Of a DNA stretch of 56,400 bases, positions 24,951-34,440 are shown in pieces. Each line of letters starts with the position of its first letter. The stretch's first letter is position 1. Position numbers and translations under genes: made by a program. A model generated the notes under the pieces. That model saw nothing but the letters and a program-made list of their open reading frames with translations. It ran no database searches and was not told the DNA's origin. The stretch spans positions 1-56,400 of the forward strand of contig CANESK010000002.1 of the NCBI GenBank assembly GCA_947441075.1, written 5' to 3'. Origin of the DNA: Verrucomicrobia subdivision 6 bacterium (GTDB taxonomy: Bacteria > Verrucomicrobiota > Verrucomicrobiia > Methylacidiphilales > Verrucolacustridaceae).

Positions 24951-26576
24951 ATGTCGCTAGTCCTATCAACACCGCGCAACTTTACTCCGGGCGATACCAA
25001 GGAGGAGTTGATCAAAGTAGCCAAAGATGGTCTGGATGTAATCCAAGACCTACCCCGCTATGCGAGAGACGGCGTGCAATCCATTGAAGCGGATGATTTT
25101 ACACGTTTTAAATGGTACGGAGTTTATCAACAGAAACCTAAAGAAGACGGCTATTTCATGCTCCGAATGAGGATACCTGGGGGTCAGATGAATCCCGCTC
25201 AATTGCGAGAAATCGCCGCACTGACCGATCAGTTCGCTCATGGCTTTGGCGATGTAACCACACGCCAGACTGTCCAACTCCACTGGTTGCGAATCGAGCA
25301 GTTCCCCGAGATTTTCAGAAGGTTGGAATCGGTAGGAGTTACCTGCAGCGGTGCTTGTGGTGACATCGCGAGGAATGTGGTGGGTTGTCCGGTGGCGGGA
25401 ATCGATCCCGATGCGATTTCGGATGCTACGGCCGAGCTCCGTGCGGTGGACGCCCACCTGACGAACAACAGTGAATTTTCCAATCTGCCACGGAAGTACA
25501 AGATCTCTATCTCGGGTTGTCGGATTATGTGCACCCAGCCTGATATTAATTGTGTGGGGGTTTTCGGCTTGGAGCGAGGGAGTGAAAAGGGGTATGGGAT
25601 CAAGGTTGGGGGAGGACTTTCCTCCGCCCCGCACCTAGCGCAAACCCTGCCAGTATTTTTGAAACCTGAGGATATTTTTCCTATGGTGCACTACACCTCA
25701 GTGATTTATCGGGACCACGGGTTCCGCGACAAGCGGGCGCGGGCTCGATTGAAGTTCCTCATGGCGGATTGGGGTCCAGAGAAGTTTATTACAGAAGTGG
25801 AGCGGGTGGCGGGGCGGACTTTTCAACGGCACTCCGAATTCGTCTTCCCGGAGAACTCTGAATCGGACCATATGGGAACTCACGCCCAGATTCAAAAAGG
25901 ATTGTATTGGGTAGGCGTTTGCTTGGCAGGAGGGCGACTGACTGGTGCTCAGATGAGGAGCATCGCAGATATTTCCGAAAAGTACGGGGAGAAGGGTAAG
26001 GTGGGGTTTCGCGGAACGAACAAACAGAATCTGGTCATCGTCAATATTCCCGAAAAAAACGTAGAGGCACTGAAGAAAGATTTAGAGGCTTCTGGGCTGG
26101 TGGTGAATCCAAGCAATTTCCGCAAGGGCTGTGTTTCTTGCACAGGAATCGAGTTTTGTAATTTGGCGGTGGGCGAGACGAAGAATAGAATGATTCGGAT
26201 GGTGGGCGAGCTCGACCAGCTTTGTTCGTATTATAAAGATCAGGTTCGGATCCATTTTAGCGGATGTCCTAGCTCATGCGGTCAGCATCAGATTGCGGAT
26301 ATTGGTTTTCGGGGTGCGACCCGAACTATTGATGGGGTGAAGAAGGAGTGCTTTGATATGTTTTTGGGCGGAAAAACGGGCGCAGATGCGCGGTTTAATG
26401 TCCTGATTCAACCCAAAGTGCCTTATGAAGAGGTTCACCACTATATCGATAAGGTTCTTAAGGCCTACCAAGCGAAGAAGAGTGGAACCGAGACATTGAC
26501 GCGTTGGCTGGGACGGAGTTCCAAGGACGATTTGAAGTCGATTTTTGCTGATCCGAACGGCACGACAACGATTTGA
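24951..26576 (+). CDS. ferredoxin-dependent nitrite/sulfite reductase (siroheme, [4Fe-4S])
   Basis: A 541-aa NirA/Sir-type enzyme. It reduces nitrite to ammonia, or sulfite to sulfide, with six electrons from ferredoxin. Siroheme/[4Fe-4S] ligands are C397 and C403 (C-x5-C in GCVSCTGIEFC) and C439 and C443 (C-x3-C in GCPSSCGQ). The two ferredoxin-like half domains (about 55-120 and 310-380) and the siroheme-contacting stretches SGACGDIARNVVGCP and TGAQMRSIAD are present. Neighbours do not decide between nitrite and sulfite. No nitrate reductase is near. Sequence pattern leans towards the NirA branch. Confidence 0.82.
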   Translation: MSLVLSTPRNFTPGDTKEELIKVAKDGLDVIQDLPRYARDGVQSIEADDFTRFKWYGVYQQKPKEDGYFMLRMRIPGGQMNPAQLREIAALTDQFAHGFGDVTTRQTVQLHWLRIEQFPEIFRRLESVGVTCSGACGDIARNVVGCPVAGIDPDAISDATAELRAVDAHLTNNSEFSNLPRKYKISISGCRIMCTQPDINCVGVFGLERGSEKGYGIKVGGGLSSAPHLAQTLPVFLKPEDIFPMVHYTSVIYRDHGFRDKRARARLKFLMADWGPEKFITEVERVAGRTFQRHSEFVFPENSESDHMGTHAQIQKGLYWVGVCLAGGRLTGAQMRSIADISEKYGEKGKVGFRGTNKQNLVIVNIPEKNVEALKKDLEASGLVVNPSNFRKGCVSCTGIEFCNLAVGETKNRMIRMVGELDQLCSYYKDQVRIHFSGCPSSCGQHQIADIGFRGATRTIDGVKKECFDMFLGGKTGADARFNVLIQPKVPYEEVHHYIDKVLKAYQAKKSGTETLTRWLGRSSKDDLKSIFADPNGTTTI

Positions 26577-26625
26577 CCAAACCCGCGTTTGGCGGGAAAC
26601 TACTCCTCCCCTTGAAAAAGGGTCT

Positions 26626-27543
26626 ATGAGTTCTTCTTTAGCTGTATCCACGAAACTTAATTTGCAGGCACACCCTGTCGATGAGGTGGGAATTCGCGAA
26701 AGAGTGGCGCGGTTGGCTACACGGAGTATTAAAAAAGCATCGAAAGTGGAGGGATTGAAATTAGCCCTATCGATGGTTGATCTGACCACTTTGGAAGGGG
26801 CAGATACTCCAGGAAAAGTCCGGCAACTTTGCACCAAGGCGATTCATCTACACTCAGGTCGCAAGGATCTGCCCATGGTGGCTGCGGTCTGTGTTTATCC
26901 GACAATGGTTCGGATTGCGCGGGAGGCTTTGCAGGGCACCCCGATCCAAGTGGCGGCGGTAGCGACCGCCTTTCCCAGTGGGATGAACCCTTTAGCGGTG
27001 AAGTTGGAAGATACGCGGTATGCGGTGGCGGAAGGAGCGCACGAGATCGACATGGTCATTTCCCGCGGGGATTTTCTTCGTGGAGATTATGGGCGGGTGG
27101 CAAATGAGATTGAGCAGGTGAAAGAGGCGTGCGGCAAAGCCCATTTAAAAGTGATATTGGAGACAGGGGAACTGGGGACGCTGGATCGAGTTCGATTGGC
27201 TAGCGATATCGCAATGCAGTCAGGGGCTGACTTTATTAAAACCAGCACGGGTAAAATTCAGCCTGCGGCTACTCCCGAGGTGGTTTTGGTGATGTTACAG
27301 GCGATTAGCGACTTTTATCGAAAGACAGGGAAAAAGATTGGGATGAAGCCTGCGGGAGGTATCGCCAATGCGAAAGCCGCCCTCAACCTGCTCATTATGG
27401 TCCGAGAGGTTCTTGGGCCTGCGTGGTTAACACCTTTTTTGTTTCGAATTGGGGCGAGTAAGCTTCCCAACGACATGTTGATGCAACTGGAAAAAGAGCG
27501 AACAGGGGTGTATCAAGGATTGGACTATTTTTCTAATGACTGA
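26626..27543 (+). CDS. deoC: deoxyribose-phosphate aldolase
   Basis: A 305-aa class I aldolase that splits 2-deoxyribose 5-phosphate to glyceraldehyde 3-phosphate and acetaldehyde. It has Asp142 (EIDMVIS), Schiff-base Lys205 (DFIKTSTGK) and Lys241 (GMKPAGGI). The chosen ATG at 26626 follows a GAAAAAGG ribosome-binding site. An upstream in-frame start exists but adds an unconserved tail. It overlaps by 8 nt an aldehyde dehydrogenase gene and heads a three-gene deoxyribose/acetaldehyde cassette. Confidence 0.94.
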   Translation: MSSSLAVSTKLNLQAHPVDEVGIRERVARLATRSIKKASKVEGLKLALSMVDLTTLEGADTPGKVRQLCTKAIHLHSGRKDLPMVAAVCVYPTMVRIAREALQGTPIQVAAVATAFPSGMNPLAVKLEDTRYAVAEGAHEIDMVISRGDFLRGDYGRVANEIEQVKEACGKAHLKVILETGELGTLDRVRLASDIAMQSGADFIKTSTGKIQPAATPEVVLVMLQAISDFYRKTGKKIGMKPAGGIANAKAALNLLIMVREVLGPAWLTPFLFRIGASKLPNDMLMQLEKERTGVYQGLDYFSND

Positions 27544-29002
27544 AACCAATATCTCCAACAAAGGATCCTACTGGGGTTATGCCCCTGCTCCAGAGAGTGC
27601 AGACCACTTTAAGCTGAAAGAGCAGTATGGCCTTTTTATAGGCGGGAAATTTGTTCCGGCTGGATCGGGAAAGCGATTTGCCACGATCAATCCAGCGAAC
27701 GAGAAGGCGCTGGCTCAAATCGCGGATGCAGGAGAAAAAGATGTTGATAGGGCGGTCAAGGCGGCACGGACCGCCTACGAAAAAGTCTGGCGCAAGATGT
27801 CGGGTCGGGAGCGGGGAAAGTATCTCTATCGGATTGCCAGGATAATTCAGGAGCGGGCCCGAGAGCTGGCGGTTGTCGAATCGATGGATGGGGGAAAACC
27901 GATTCGTGAATCTCGTGACGTAGATATCCCTTTAGCCGCAGCCCACTTTTTTTATCATGCGGGCTGGGCGGATAAGTTGGGTTATGCCTTTCCTGGAAAA
28001 ACGGCAAGCCCGATCGGGGTGGCAGGTCAGATCATTCCATGGAACTTTCCTCTTCTGATGGTGGCTTGGAAGGTGGCTCCTGCTTTGGCTTGTGGAAACA
28101 CGGTGGTCCTGAAGCCGGCAGAGACAACCCCACTGACGGCACTACTCTTTGGGGAAATTTGTCAGGAGGCAGGTCTTCCCGATGGAGTGTTTAACTGCAT
28201 TACGGGTGCAGGTTCGACGGGTGCGGCGTTGGTTAAGCATCCAGGATTGGATAAGGTGGCGTTTACGGGATCGACCGATGTAGGGAAGGCGATTCAAAAA
28301 TCTCTGGCTGGGCGCTCGACCAAGCTGACCCTCGAGCTTGGTGGGAAAGCGGCCAATATTATTTTCGAGGACGCAGCGATTGATCAGGCGGTTGAGGGGA
28401 TTATTAACGGGATATTTTTTAATCAAGGCCACGTCTGTTGTGCGGGCTCGAGGTTACTGGTGCAGGAAAGCGTGGAGCAAGAGGTAGTGGAAAAGCTGAA
28501 AGCGCGGATGGAGCATCTAATTGTGGGCGATCCGCTGGATAAAAATACCGACATTGGAGCGATCAACTCGAAAGCACAGTGCGAGCGGATTCGGGATTAT
28601 CTTAAGGTAGGACAAGATGAGGGGGCAGAGCTTTTCCAAACGAAATGCCCAGTTCCTGAGAAGGGCTACTGGGTTCGTCCTAGTTTTTTCACCAAAGTGG
28701 CTCAATCTCACCGGATCGTGCAGGAGGAAATTTTCGGACCCGTGCTAGCGATTCAGAGTTTCCGGACGTTGGACGAAGCCTTGGAGAAAGCGAATAACAC
28801 TCCGTATGGTCTTTCGGGTGGAGTCTGGACTGATAAAGGCGCGAAGATTTTTAAGGTCACCCGTGGAATTAAGGCAGGGGTGATTTGGGCGAACACCTTT
28901 AATAAGTTTGATCCGAGTTCACCATTCGGAGGTTACAAGGAGAGTGGGTATGGACGCGAGGGTGGGCGGCATGGATTGAGACCCTACGTGGAGTTATCAT
29001 GA
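27536..29002 (+). CDS. NAD-dependent aldehyde dehydrogenase (ALDH, deoC-linked)
   Basis: A 488-aa full-length aldehyde dehydrogenase. Catalytic residues are present: N170 in QIIPWNFP, K193 in VLKPAE, general base E267 in ELGGKAANI, and nucleophile C301 in GHVCCAGSR. It probably oxidises the acetaldehyde made by DeoC, or another sugar-derived aldehyde, to the acid. It overlaps deoC by 8 nt and the next, truncated aldehyde dehydrogenase gene by ATGA. The pair would equal the length of two-domain ALDH16 enzymes. Confidence 0.92.
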   Translation: MTETNISNKGSYWGYAPAPESADHFKLKEQYGLFIGGKFVPAGSGKRFATINPANEKALAQIADAGEKDVDRAVKAARTAYEKVWRKMSGRERGKYLYRIARIIQERARELAVVESMDGGKPIRESRDVDIPLAAAHFFYHAGWADKLGYAFPGKTASPIGVAGQIIPWNFPLLMVAWKVAPALACGNTVVLKPAETTPLTALLFGEICQEAGLPDGVFNCITGAGSTGAALVKHPGLDKVAFTGSTDVGKAIQKSLAGRSTKLTLELGGKAANIIFEDAAIDQAVEGIINGIFFNQGHVCCAGSRLLVQESVEQEVVEKLKARMEHLIVGDPLDKNTDIGAINSKAQCERIRDYLKVGQDEGAELFQTKCPVPEKGYWVRPSFFTKVAQSHRIVQEEIFGPVLAIQSFRTLDEALEKANNTPYGLSGGVWTDKGAKIFKVTRGIKAGVIWANTFNKFDPSSPFGGYKESGYGREGGRHGLRPYVELS

Positions 29003-29877
29003 GTGGTAGCGGAGTGAATGGGAAGAGCGATAGGCTGGATGTGCGGAAGACGTACAAGATGCTGATTGGTGGTGCTTTTGTTCGATCTGAATCTGGACGA
29101 GCGCTGGATGTGAATGCACCAGGAGGAAGATGGCTGGGGCATGTTTGCCGGGCCTCGCGAAAAGATTTTCGAAACGCGGTAGTGGCAGCACGAAAAGCTG
29201 CGTCGGGATGGGCGAACACTACACCCTATCTGAAAGCTCAGATCCTTTATCGCGCGGCGGAGATGCTGGAGGGAAGGGCTAGTACTTTTCGGGAGGTTCT
29301 GCAGTCGATTGGGCTCTCGCCTGCAGCCGCTAAGACAGAAGTGGCACAAGCAATCGATCTGCTGGTGTACTATGCTGGGTGGGCGGACAAGTATCTGCAG
29401 GTTTTTGGGTCGGTGAATCCGGTCTCATCTCCTTATTTTAACTTCTCCGTAACCGAACCCATGGGAGTAGTTGCTTATGTCGCGGGGGAGAAGAGACCTC
29501 TGCTTGATCTGGTTTCTGGAATCGCTCCGATTGTCGCTGGAGGTAACACCGTGATTACGCTTTCGACGGGTCGGGCGGCAGTGGCGGCGATGGAATTGGG
29601 AGAAGTGTTAGCGACGTCGGATTTTCCGCATGGAGTGATTAATCTGTTGTGCGGGTTGAGGGAGGAGTTGGTGGGGCAGATGGCGACACATATGGATGTG
29701 AACGCATTGATCACCCAAGGAGCGGATGCGAAGGAGAGTGCGGCGAGTCGTGAGGCCTGTGCACTGAACTTAAAACGATACTTTCCTCGGGAAGCGAATG
29801 GCAAAGGGGATGAGGATCCTTATCGTATTTTAGATACGGTCGAGATTAAGACCACCTGGCATCCCGTAGGGGGTTGA
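28999..29877 (+). CDS. truncated, non-catalytic aldehyde dehydrogenase-like protein
   Basis: A 292-aa protein matching the N-terminal NAD-binding half of aldehyde dehydrogenases, including APGGRWLGHVCRAS, AARKAASGWANTTPYLKAQILYRAAEML, and a corrupted Rossmann segment where the PWNFP and KPAE motifs are replaced by GEKRP and LSTG. The catalytic Cys domain is missing. It ends in about 50 residues unlike the aldehyde dehydrogenase fold (DEDPYRILDTVEIKTTWHP). The conserved position after a full ALDH in a deoC cassette and the ATGA overlap argue for a partner or scaffold subunit and against decay. Confidence 0.8.
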   Translation: MSGSGVNGKSDRLDVRKTYKMLIGGAFVRSESGRALDVNAPGGRWLGHVCRASRKDFRNAVVAARKAASGWANTTPYLKAQILYRAAEMLEGRASTFREVLQSIGLSPAAAKTEVAQAIDLLVYYAGWADKYLQVFGSVNPVSSPYFNFSVTEPMGVVAYVAGEKRPLLDLVSGIAPIVAGGNTVITLSTGRAAVAAMELGEVLATSDFPHGVINLLCGLREELVGQMATHMDVNALITQGADAKESAASREACALNLKRYFPREANGKGDEDPYRILDTVEIKTTWHPVGG

Positions 29878-29901
29878 GACGGCTAGGCGCCGGGGTTTAT
29901 T

Positions 29902-31551
29902 TTACCCGCGGTTCGAGCGCTTTTTGTAGTCGTTGATTAGCTGGTTGGTGGAGGAGTCGTGGGTAGTGATCGGGCCGGGTGAGGAGAGTTCTGGTTCGAT
30001 CTTTTTCGCGAGTTGTTTTCCAAGTTCGACTCCCATCTGGTCGTAGGAGTTGATGTTCCAGATTGCGCCCTGCACAAAGATCTTATGTTCATAGAGCGCA
30101 ATCAGACTTCCAAGAGTTTTAGGGTCGAATCGTTGAACCAGCAGTGAGTTCGTCGGGCGATTGCCCGAAAAAACCTTGTGAGGGATTAACTTTTCCAGGG
30201 CATCACCTTTGAGGCCGTCTCGGGTGAGTTCAGCGCGTGCTTCGGACTCAGTCTTCCCCTTCATCAGGGCTTCGGTTTGGGCAAAGAAGTTGGCCAGGAG
30301 AATGTCGTGATGTGAACCCATTGGGTTGAATGTTTCGACCGAGGCGAGAAAATCGCAGGGTATGAGTTTGGTGCCTTGATGGATCAGTTGATAGAAGGCG
30401 TGCTGACCGTTGGTGCCAGGTTCGCCCCAGATGACAGGACCCGTGCTCCAGGTGACAGGTTTACCTTCTCGGTCGACACCTTTGCCGTTGCTTTCCATAT
30501 CTCCCTGCTGGAAATAGGCCGGAAAGCGGTGGAGGTACTGGTCGTAGGGAAGGATGGCGTGGGTCTGAGCGTCGTGGAAGTTGTTGTACCAGATGCCGAG
30601 GAGGGCAAGGGTCATGGGCAGATTTTGTTCGATGGGTGTTTTTAGGAAATGTTCGTCCATTTCGTGAGCTCCCGCGAGTAGCTCGGCGAAGCGTTCGTAT
30701 CCGATGGACAGGGCAATGCTGAGTCCAATCGCTGACCAGAGAGAATACCTACCGCCCACCCAATCCCAGAAAGGGAACATATTTGCCGGATCGATTCCAA
30801 ATTTCTTCACCTCGGCTGTATTTGTGGAAAGCGCCACAAAATGTTTAGCGATGTGCTTTTCGTCGATGGCTTCCTGAAGAAACCAAGAGCGAGCAGAGTG
30901 GGCGTTGGTCAGGGTTTCCTGAGTGGTGAAGGTTTTGGAGGCTACGAGAAAGAGAGTGGACGAGGGGCGACATACCCGAAGAACCTCGATCAGTTGGGTG
31001 GAGTCGATGTTAGAAACGAAGTGCATTTTCAGATCGCGGCGAGCGAAGGGCTTGAGGGCTTCGGTGACCATGACAGGGCCGAGGTCGGATCCACCGATAC
31101 CGATATTTACCACGTCGGAGATGGGTTGACCTGTGTAGCCCTTCCAGGCGGCCGAGCGGACCTGCTCGGAAAAGGTCTTCATGTGTTGGCGGGTGGCTTC
31201 AACCTCGGGCATGACGTCTTGGCCGTCGACTAGGAGGGGTTGGTTGGCGGGACGACGGAGGGCGATGTGGAGGACAGATCTATTTTCGGTGAGATTGATT
31301 TTTTCGCCACGGAACATCCTATCGCGGAGCTCTTCCACCTTAGCTTCTTTAAGGAGCTGGCGGAGAAGGTGAAGGGTTTCTGAAGTGACTCGATTTTTGG
31401 AGTAGTCGAGAAAGAGATCATTCCAGCGATGGGAAAGGGTGGTGGCGCGGTTGGGATCTTTGGCAAAAAGGTCACGCATCTGGGCATCTCGAGAGTCGAG
31501 GGAATGCTTGGCGAGGGCTTTCCAGGCGGGAAGGTTGACTGGGGCGGACAT
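29902..31551 (-). CDS. pgi: glucose-6-phosphate isomerase
   Basis: A 549-aa enzyme interconverting glucose 6-phosphate and fructose 6-phosphate in glycolysis. It has the sugar-phosphate binding stretch [16 protein letters not shown], the [15 protein letters not shown] signature, and the C-terminal signature around [32 protein letters not shown], in its full length. The ATG at 31551 gives the usual N-terminus. An upstream in-frame start adds 35 unconserved residues. It is convergent with the deoC cassette. Confidence 0.97.
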   Translation of the reverse strand: MSAPVNLPAWKALAKHSLDSRDAQMRDLFAKDPNRATTLSHRWNDLFLDYSKNRVTSETLHLLRQLLKEAKVEELRDRMFRGEKINLTENRSVLHIALRRPANQPLLVDGQDVMPEVEATRQHMKTFSEQVRSAAWKGYTGQPISDVVNIGIGGSDLGPVMVTEALKPFARRDLKMHFVSNIDSTQLIEVLRVCRPSSTLFLVASKTFTTQETLTNAHSARSWFLQEAIDEKHIAKHFVALSTNTAEVKKFGIDPANMFPFWDWVGGRYSLWSAIGLSIALSIGYERFAELLAGAHEMDEHFLKTPIEQNLPMTLALLGIWYNNFHDAQTHAILPYDQYLHRFPAYFQQGDMESNGKGVDREGKPVTWSTGPVIWGEPGTNGQHAFYQLIHQGTKLIPCDFLASVETFNPMGSHHDILLANFFAQTEALMKGKTESEARAELTRDGLKGDALEKLIPHKVFSGNRPTNSLLVQRFDPKTLGSLIALYEHKIFVQGAIWNINSYDQMGVELGKQLAKKIEPELSSPGPITTHDSSTNQLINDYKKRSNRG

Positions 31552-31649
31552 GACAAAAGAATGAACCAAAGAATTGCCGAGGTGAAGGTGTTTTCGTTGG
31601 TTTTTTGAGGGCGCTTGAACTGAGTAGCGAAAGCAGGGATGATTCTCAG

Positions 31650-32348
31650 ATGGCACGTGATATTGCAGTCCGCTATTTGGGGCACTCCTGTTTTCTGGTC
31701 ACCACGTCCAAAGCGAAGATATTAATCGATCCCTTTTTAACGGGGAATCCGATGGCAGCGGCGAAGGCGGAGGACGTGGAGTGTAATTTTATTTTAGTGA
31801 GTCACGCTCATATGGATCATTATGGAGATGCGGTGGCGATTTCGAAACGTACGGGGGCGACAATTATAGCGTCCTATGAAGTGGCTCTCCACGCAGGGGC
31901 GCAGGGGGCAAAGGTTCATCCGATGGGATGTGGGGGTGGGAGAGATTTTCCGTTTGGACGAGTACAGCTAACGATTGCCCACCATACATCCTCGGTGGAT
32001 GGGCCAAGTGGGGTGGTTTCGGTGGGTTCGCCTGTAGGGTTTCTCATTCAGGCAGAAGGGAAGACGATTTATTTTGCGGGGGACACGGCGTTGACTATGG
32101 AGATGGAGCTACTAGGAAGGCGGCATCAGATCGATTTGGCTCTACTGCCGATTGGGGACAATTTTACGATGGGGCCGATCGATGCGGCGGAAGCGGCGAG
32201 GATGCTGCAGGCGACACTTACGGTGCCGATGCACTACAATACCTTTGAGATGATTCAGATCGATCCGCAGGTGTTTGTCAAAGAGGCGGGCAAGCACGGC
32301 TGTAAGGTGAAAGTGATGCCGGTGGGTTCAACTCTTGAAATCGAATAA
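31650..32348 (+). CDS. UPF0173-family metal-dependent hydrolase (metallo-beta-lactamase fold)
   Basis: A 232-aa protein with the metallo-beta-lactamase fold of the UPF0173 family. Motifs are [10 protein letters not shown] near the start, [11 protein letters not shown], the metal motif [11 protein letters not shown] (H-x-H-x-D-H), a later His/Asp in FAGDTAL, and HYNTFE near the end. The family is typically about 225-235 aa. The ATG at 31650 fits this. Substrate is unknown. It is divergent from pgi. Confidence 0.93.
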   Translation: MARDIAVRYLGHSCFLVTTSKAKILIDPFLTGNPMAAAKAEDVECNFILVSHAHMDHYGDAVAISKRTGATIIASYEVALHAGAQGAKVHPMGCGGGRDFPFGRVQLTIAHHTSSVDGPSGVVSVGSPVGFLIQAEGKTIYFAGDTALTMEMELLGRRHQIDLALLPIGDNFTMGPIDAAEAARMLQATLTVPMHYNTFEMIQIDPQVFVKEAGKHGCKVKVMPVGSTLEIE

Positions 32349-32362
32349 TAAGCGAAGCCATT

Positions 32363-32549
32363 CTGCGAGCATGAGGGGTTGAAGGGGGATTCCTGCTGAG
32401 ATGATGTGTAGCTTGGGTAACGGATTTATAAAGTATTGTGATGAGATGTTTTGACTCGGAGTTGGGTCAGATTAGCGCCTTAGCAAAGTAACAAAACGCC
32501 TCACTTTGGTGACTCCGTGCTGCGAGCATGCTGCGAGCATGAGGGGTTG
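32363..32549 (+). repeat. 19-bp direct repeat pair with an extra partial copy
   Basis: CTGCGAGCATGAGGGGTTG occurs at 32363-32381 and again at 32531-32549. A third, partial copy (CTGCGAGCATG) abuts the second at 32520-32530. The 149 bp between them contain no gene. On the minus strand there is a short open stretch of little promise. The copies flank a 234-bp gap between the UPF0173 gene and an aldehyde dehydrogenase, so this could be a small duplication, a mobile-element scar or a dispersed repeat. Confidence 0.6.
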
Positions 32550-32582
32550 TGTCGGGGTTTGAGGAGGGATTAGAGTCGGTTG

Positions 32583-33974
32583 ATGGCGAAGACGCTCGAA
32601 GTCCTTAATCCTTTTAACGGCAAGCAGGTGGGTGAGGTGCCGCTGCAGGATCGGAAGCAGGTTCAAGAGGCGCTGGATAGGGCGGCAGCGGTGTTTGCGG
32701 ATCGGTCGAAATGGTTGTCGGTTCCAGAGCGGATCGCGATTCTAGAAAAGTTTAAAAAGCTGGTGGAAGCCAATCAGGACAAGTTGATCCAACAGGCGAT
32801 TGCCGAAGGTGGAAAACCACTTATGGATACGAAAGTTGAGATCGCCCGAGCGATCGGCGGTATTCAGGTAGCGATCGAGACGATTTCTCATCTTCTAGGG
32901 CGGGAAATTCCGATGAGACAAAATGCGGCTTCGATGAATCGAATGGCCTACACCTATCGGGAGCCTGGTGGGCTGGTTTCTGCGATCAGTGCATTTAATC
33001 ATCCGGTCAACCTGATCATCCATCAGGTGATCCCTGCCATTGCCGCGGGTTGCCCTGTGGTGGTTAAGCCCGCGAGCCGAACTCCGCTTTCCTGCTTAAG
33101 CCTAGTTGAGCTTCTCCACCAGTCGGGCCTACCCAAGGATTGGTGCCAGGTGGTGGTTTGCTCAAACGAAGACGCTGAGCTGCTGGTGACTGATCAGCGA
33201 CTAAGCTTCCTGACATTTATTGGGTCGGCAAAAGTGGGTTGGGTCCTGCGGAGTAAGTTGGCGCCTGGGGCGAATTGTGCTTTGGAGCATGGTGGGGTCG
33301 CCCCTGTGATTGTGGAGGCGGATGCCAACATTGAGGAAGCGGTTCCTCTGTTGGTCAAGGCGGGGTTCTATCACGCGGGGCAGGTATGCGTCTCGGTTCA
33401 ACGGGTTTATGCTCACGAGTCCTTAGCCTTGAAATTGGCAGACCAGATGGCACACAAAGCGACAAAGCTGGTCGTAGGCGATCCAGCAGACCCCAAGACC
33501 GAAGTTGGGCCTTTGATTACCCATGCGGAGTGTCAGCGGGTGGCCGATTGGGTAGAGGAAGCGGTGAAGGGAGGGGCCAAATTACTTTGTGGAGGAAAGA
33601 AGATCTCTGAATATTGCTATAGCCCGACGGTACTTTGGAATCCTCCTGAGGATGCAAGGGTGTCGAGGGAAGAGGTGTTTGGTCCGGTTGTCTGTATTTA
33701 TAGTTATAAGAATTCGGAGGAGGCGGTGAAACGGGCGAATGGACTACCGTTTTGCTTTCAAGCGGCAGCATTCACTAAGAACATCGACCAAGCTTTTTAT
33801 TATGTGAGGAATCTGCAAGCGACTGCGGTGATGGTCAATGATCACACCGCGTTTCGGGTGGATTGGATGCCGTTTGGAGGCAGGATGCAGTCCGGGTTGG
33901 GGATGGGTGGAATTCCTAGGAGCATGGAGGACATGACGGTGGAAAAGATGTTCGTCGTAAAGACGAATAGTTGA
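32583..33974 (+). CDS. aldehyde dehydrogenase family protein
   Basis: A 463-aa aldehyde dehydrogenase. It has SAFNHPVNL for the oxyanion Asn, VVKPASRTPL for the NAD-site Lys, ALEHGGVAPVIV for the general-base Glu, and GQVCVSVQRVY for the nucleophile Cys. The sequence lies near phosphonoacetaldehyde/glyceraldehyde-type dehydrogenases, but I cannot name the substrate. ATG at 32583. The TTG just before is not needed. Its stop abuts the queF stop on the opposite strand. Confidence 0.9.
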   Translation: MAKTLEVLNPFNGKQVGEVPLQDRKQVQEALDRAAAVFADRSKWLSVPERIAILEKFKKLVEANQDKLIQQAIAEGGKPLMDTKVEIARAIGGIQVAIETISHLLGREIPMRQNAASMNRMAYTYREPGGLVSAISAFNHPVNLIIHQVIPAIAAGCPVVVKPASRTPLSCLSLVELLHQSGLPKDWCQVVVCSNEDAELLVTDQRLSFLTFIGSAKVGWVLRSKLAPGANCALEHGGVAPVIVEADANIEEAVPLLVKAGFYHAGQVCVSVQRVYAHESLALKLADQMAHKATKLVVGDPADPKTEVGPLITHAECQRVADWVEEAVKGGAKLLCGGKKISEYCYSPTVLWNPPEDARVSREEVFGPVVCIYSYKNSEEAVKRANGLPFCFQAAAFTKNIDQAFYYVRNLQATAVMVNDHTAFRVDWMPFGGRMQSGLGMGGIPRSMEDMTVEKMFVVKTNS

Positions 33975-34373
33975 TTAGCGCGACTTACCGAATGTGGCGG
34001 AGACTTTGAGGGCGACACCGCCCCGTGCTGCAAATTCGCCTGTAACCACGGCATGGACGGGGGAGATTGCACGGACAAGATCGTCCAGAATTCTATTAGT
34101 GACCGCTTCTGCAAAGGATCCTGTGTTCCTGAAGGAGTGGAGATAAAGTTTAAGGGACTTACTTTCGACACACTTCTTTTTCGGGGTGTAGCGAATGGTG
34201 ATGACGGCGAAGTCGGGTTGACCTGTGACGGGGCAGAGGGAGGTGAATTCTGGGGTGGAAAAGGTGATCTCGTAAGGGCGGTTGGGCTTGGGATTGTGAA
34301 AGGTTTCCAGTCGTGCCAAGGAAGGGTTGGCAGGGACGGCTGTTTTGCGGCCAAGAAGGCTGAGTCGCGACAT
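33975..34373 (-). CDS. queF: 7-cyano-7-deazaguanine (preQ0) reductase with His-to-Ala change
   Basis: A 132-aa T-fold enzyme that reduces the preQ0 nitrile to the preQ1 amine using NADPH, a step of queuosine synthesis. C47 (EFTSLCPVTGQPDF) forms the thioimide, D54 is the acid, and E70 (CVESKSLKLYL) is the conserved motif. In the usual FHED segment the sequence here is FAEA (F87-A88-E89-A90), so the His that corresponds to H96 of the Bacillus enzyme is Ala, confirmed by the codon gca. The substrate-recognising Glu (E89) remains. It may have reduced or altered activity. No other queuosine genes are in the window. Confidence 0.9.
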   Translation of the reverse strand: MSRLSLLGRKTAVPANPSLARLETFHNPKPNRPYEITFSTPEFTSLCPVTGQPDFAVITIRYTPKKKCVESKSLKLYLHSFRNTGSFAEAVTNRILDDLVRAISPVHAVVTGEFAARGGVALKVSATFGKSR

Positions 34374-34440
34374 ATTGGAATCATAGAGTAAAAGCCTTCG
34401 GCGATAAAGGATCGAAGCAGGCAGGGTAAGTTGTTAAATT

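Noticed and set aside
24951-26576. Calling the siroheme enzyme specifically sulfite reductase because of the molybdo-oxidoreductase and TauE in the window
   Set aside because: Those genes are about 10 kb away and not in its operon. Residues that separate nitrite from sulfite enzymes cannot be judged without an alignment.
28999-29877. Truncated aldehyde dehydrogenase as a pseudogene
   Set aside because: It has a clean start and end, an ATGA overlap with its partner and no frameshift. A degraded gene would more likely show stops or frameshifts.
31552-31656. Longer start for pgi
   Set aside because: The added 35 residues are unlike other glucose-6-phosphate isomerases, and the ATG at 31551 gives the usual N-terminus.
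32472-32666. Minus-strand 64-aa open frame across the direct repeats
   Set aside because: It overlaps the aldehyde dehydrogenase start and has repeat-derived composition; no motif.
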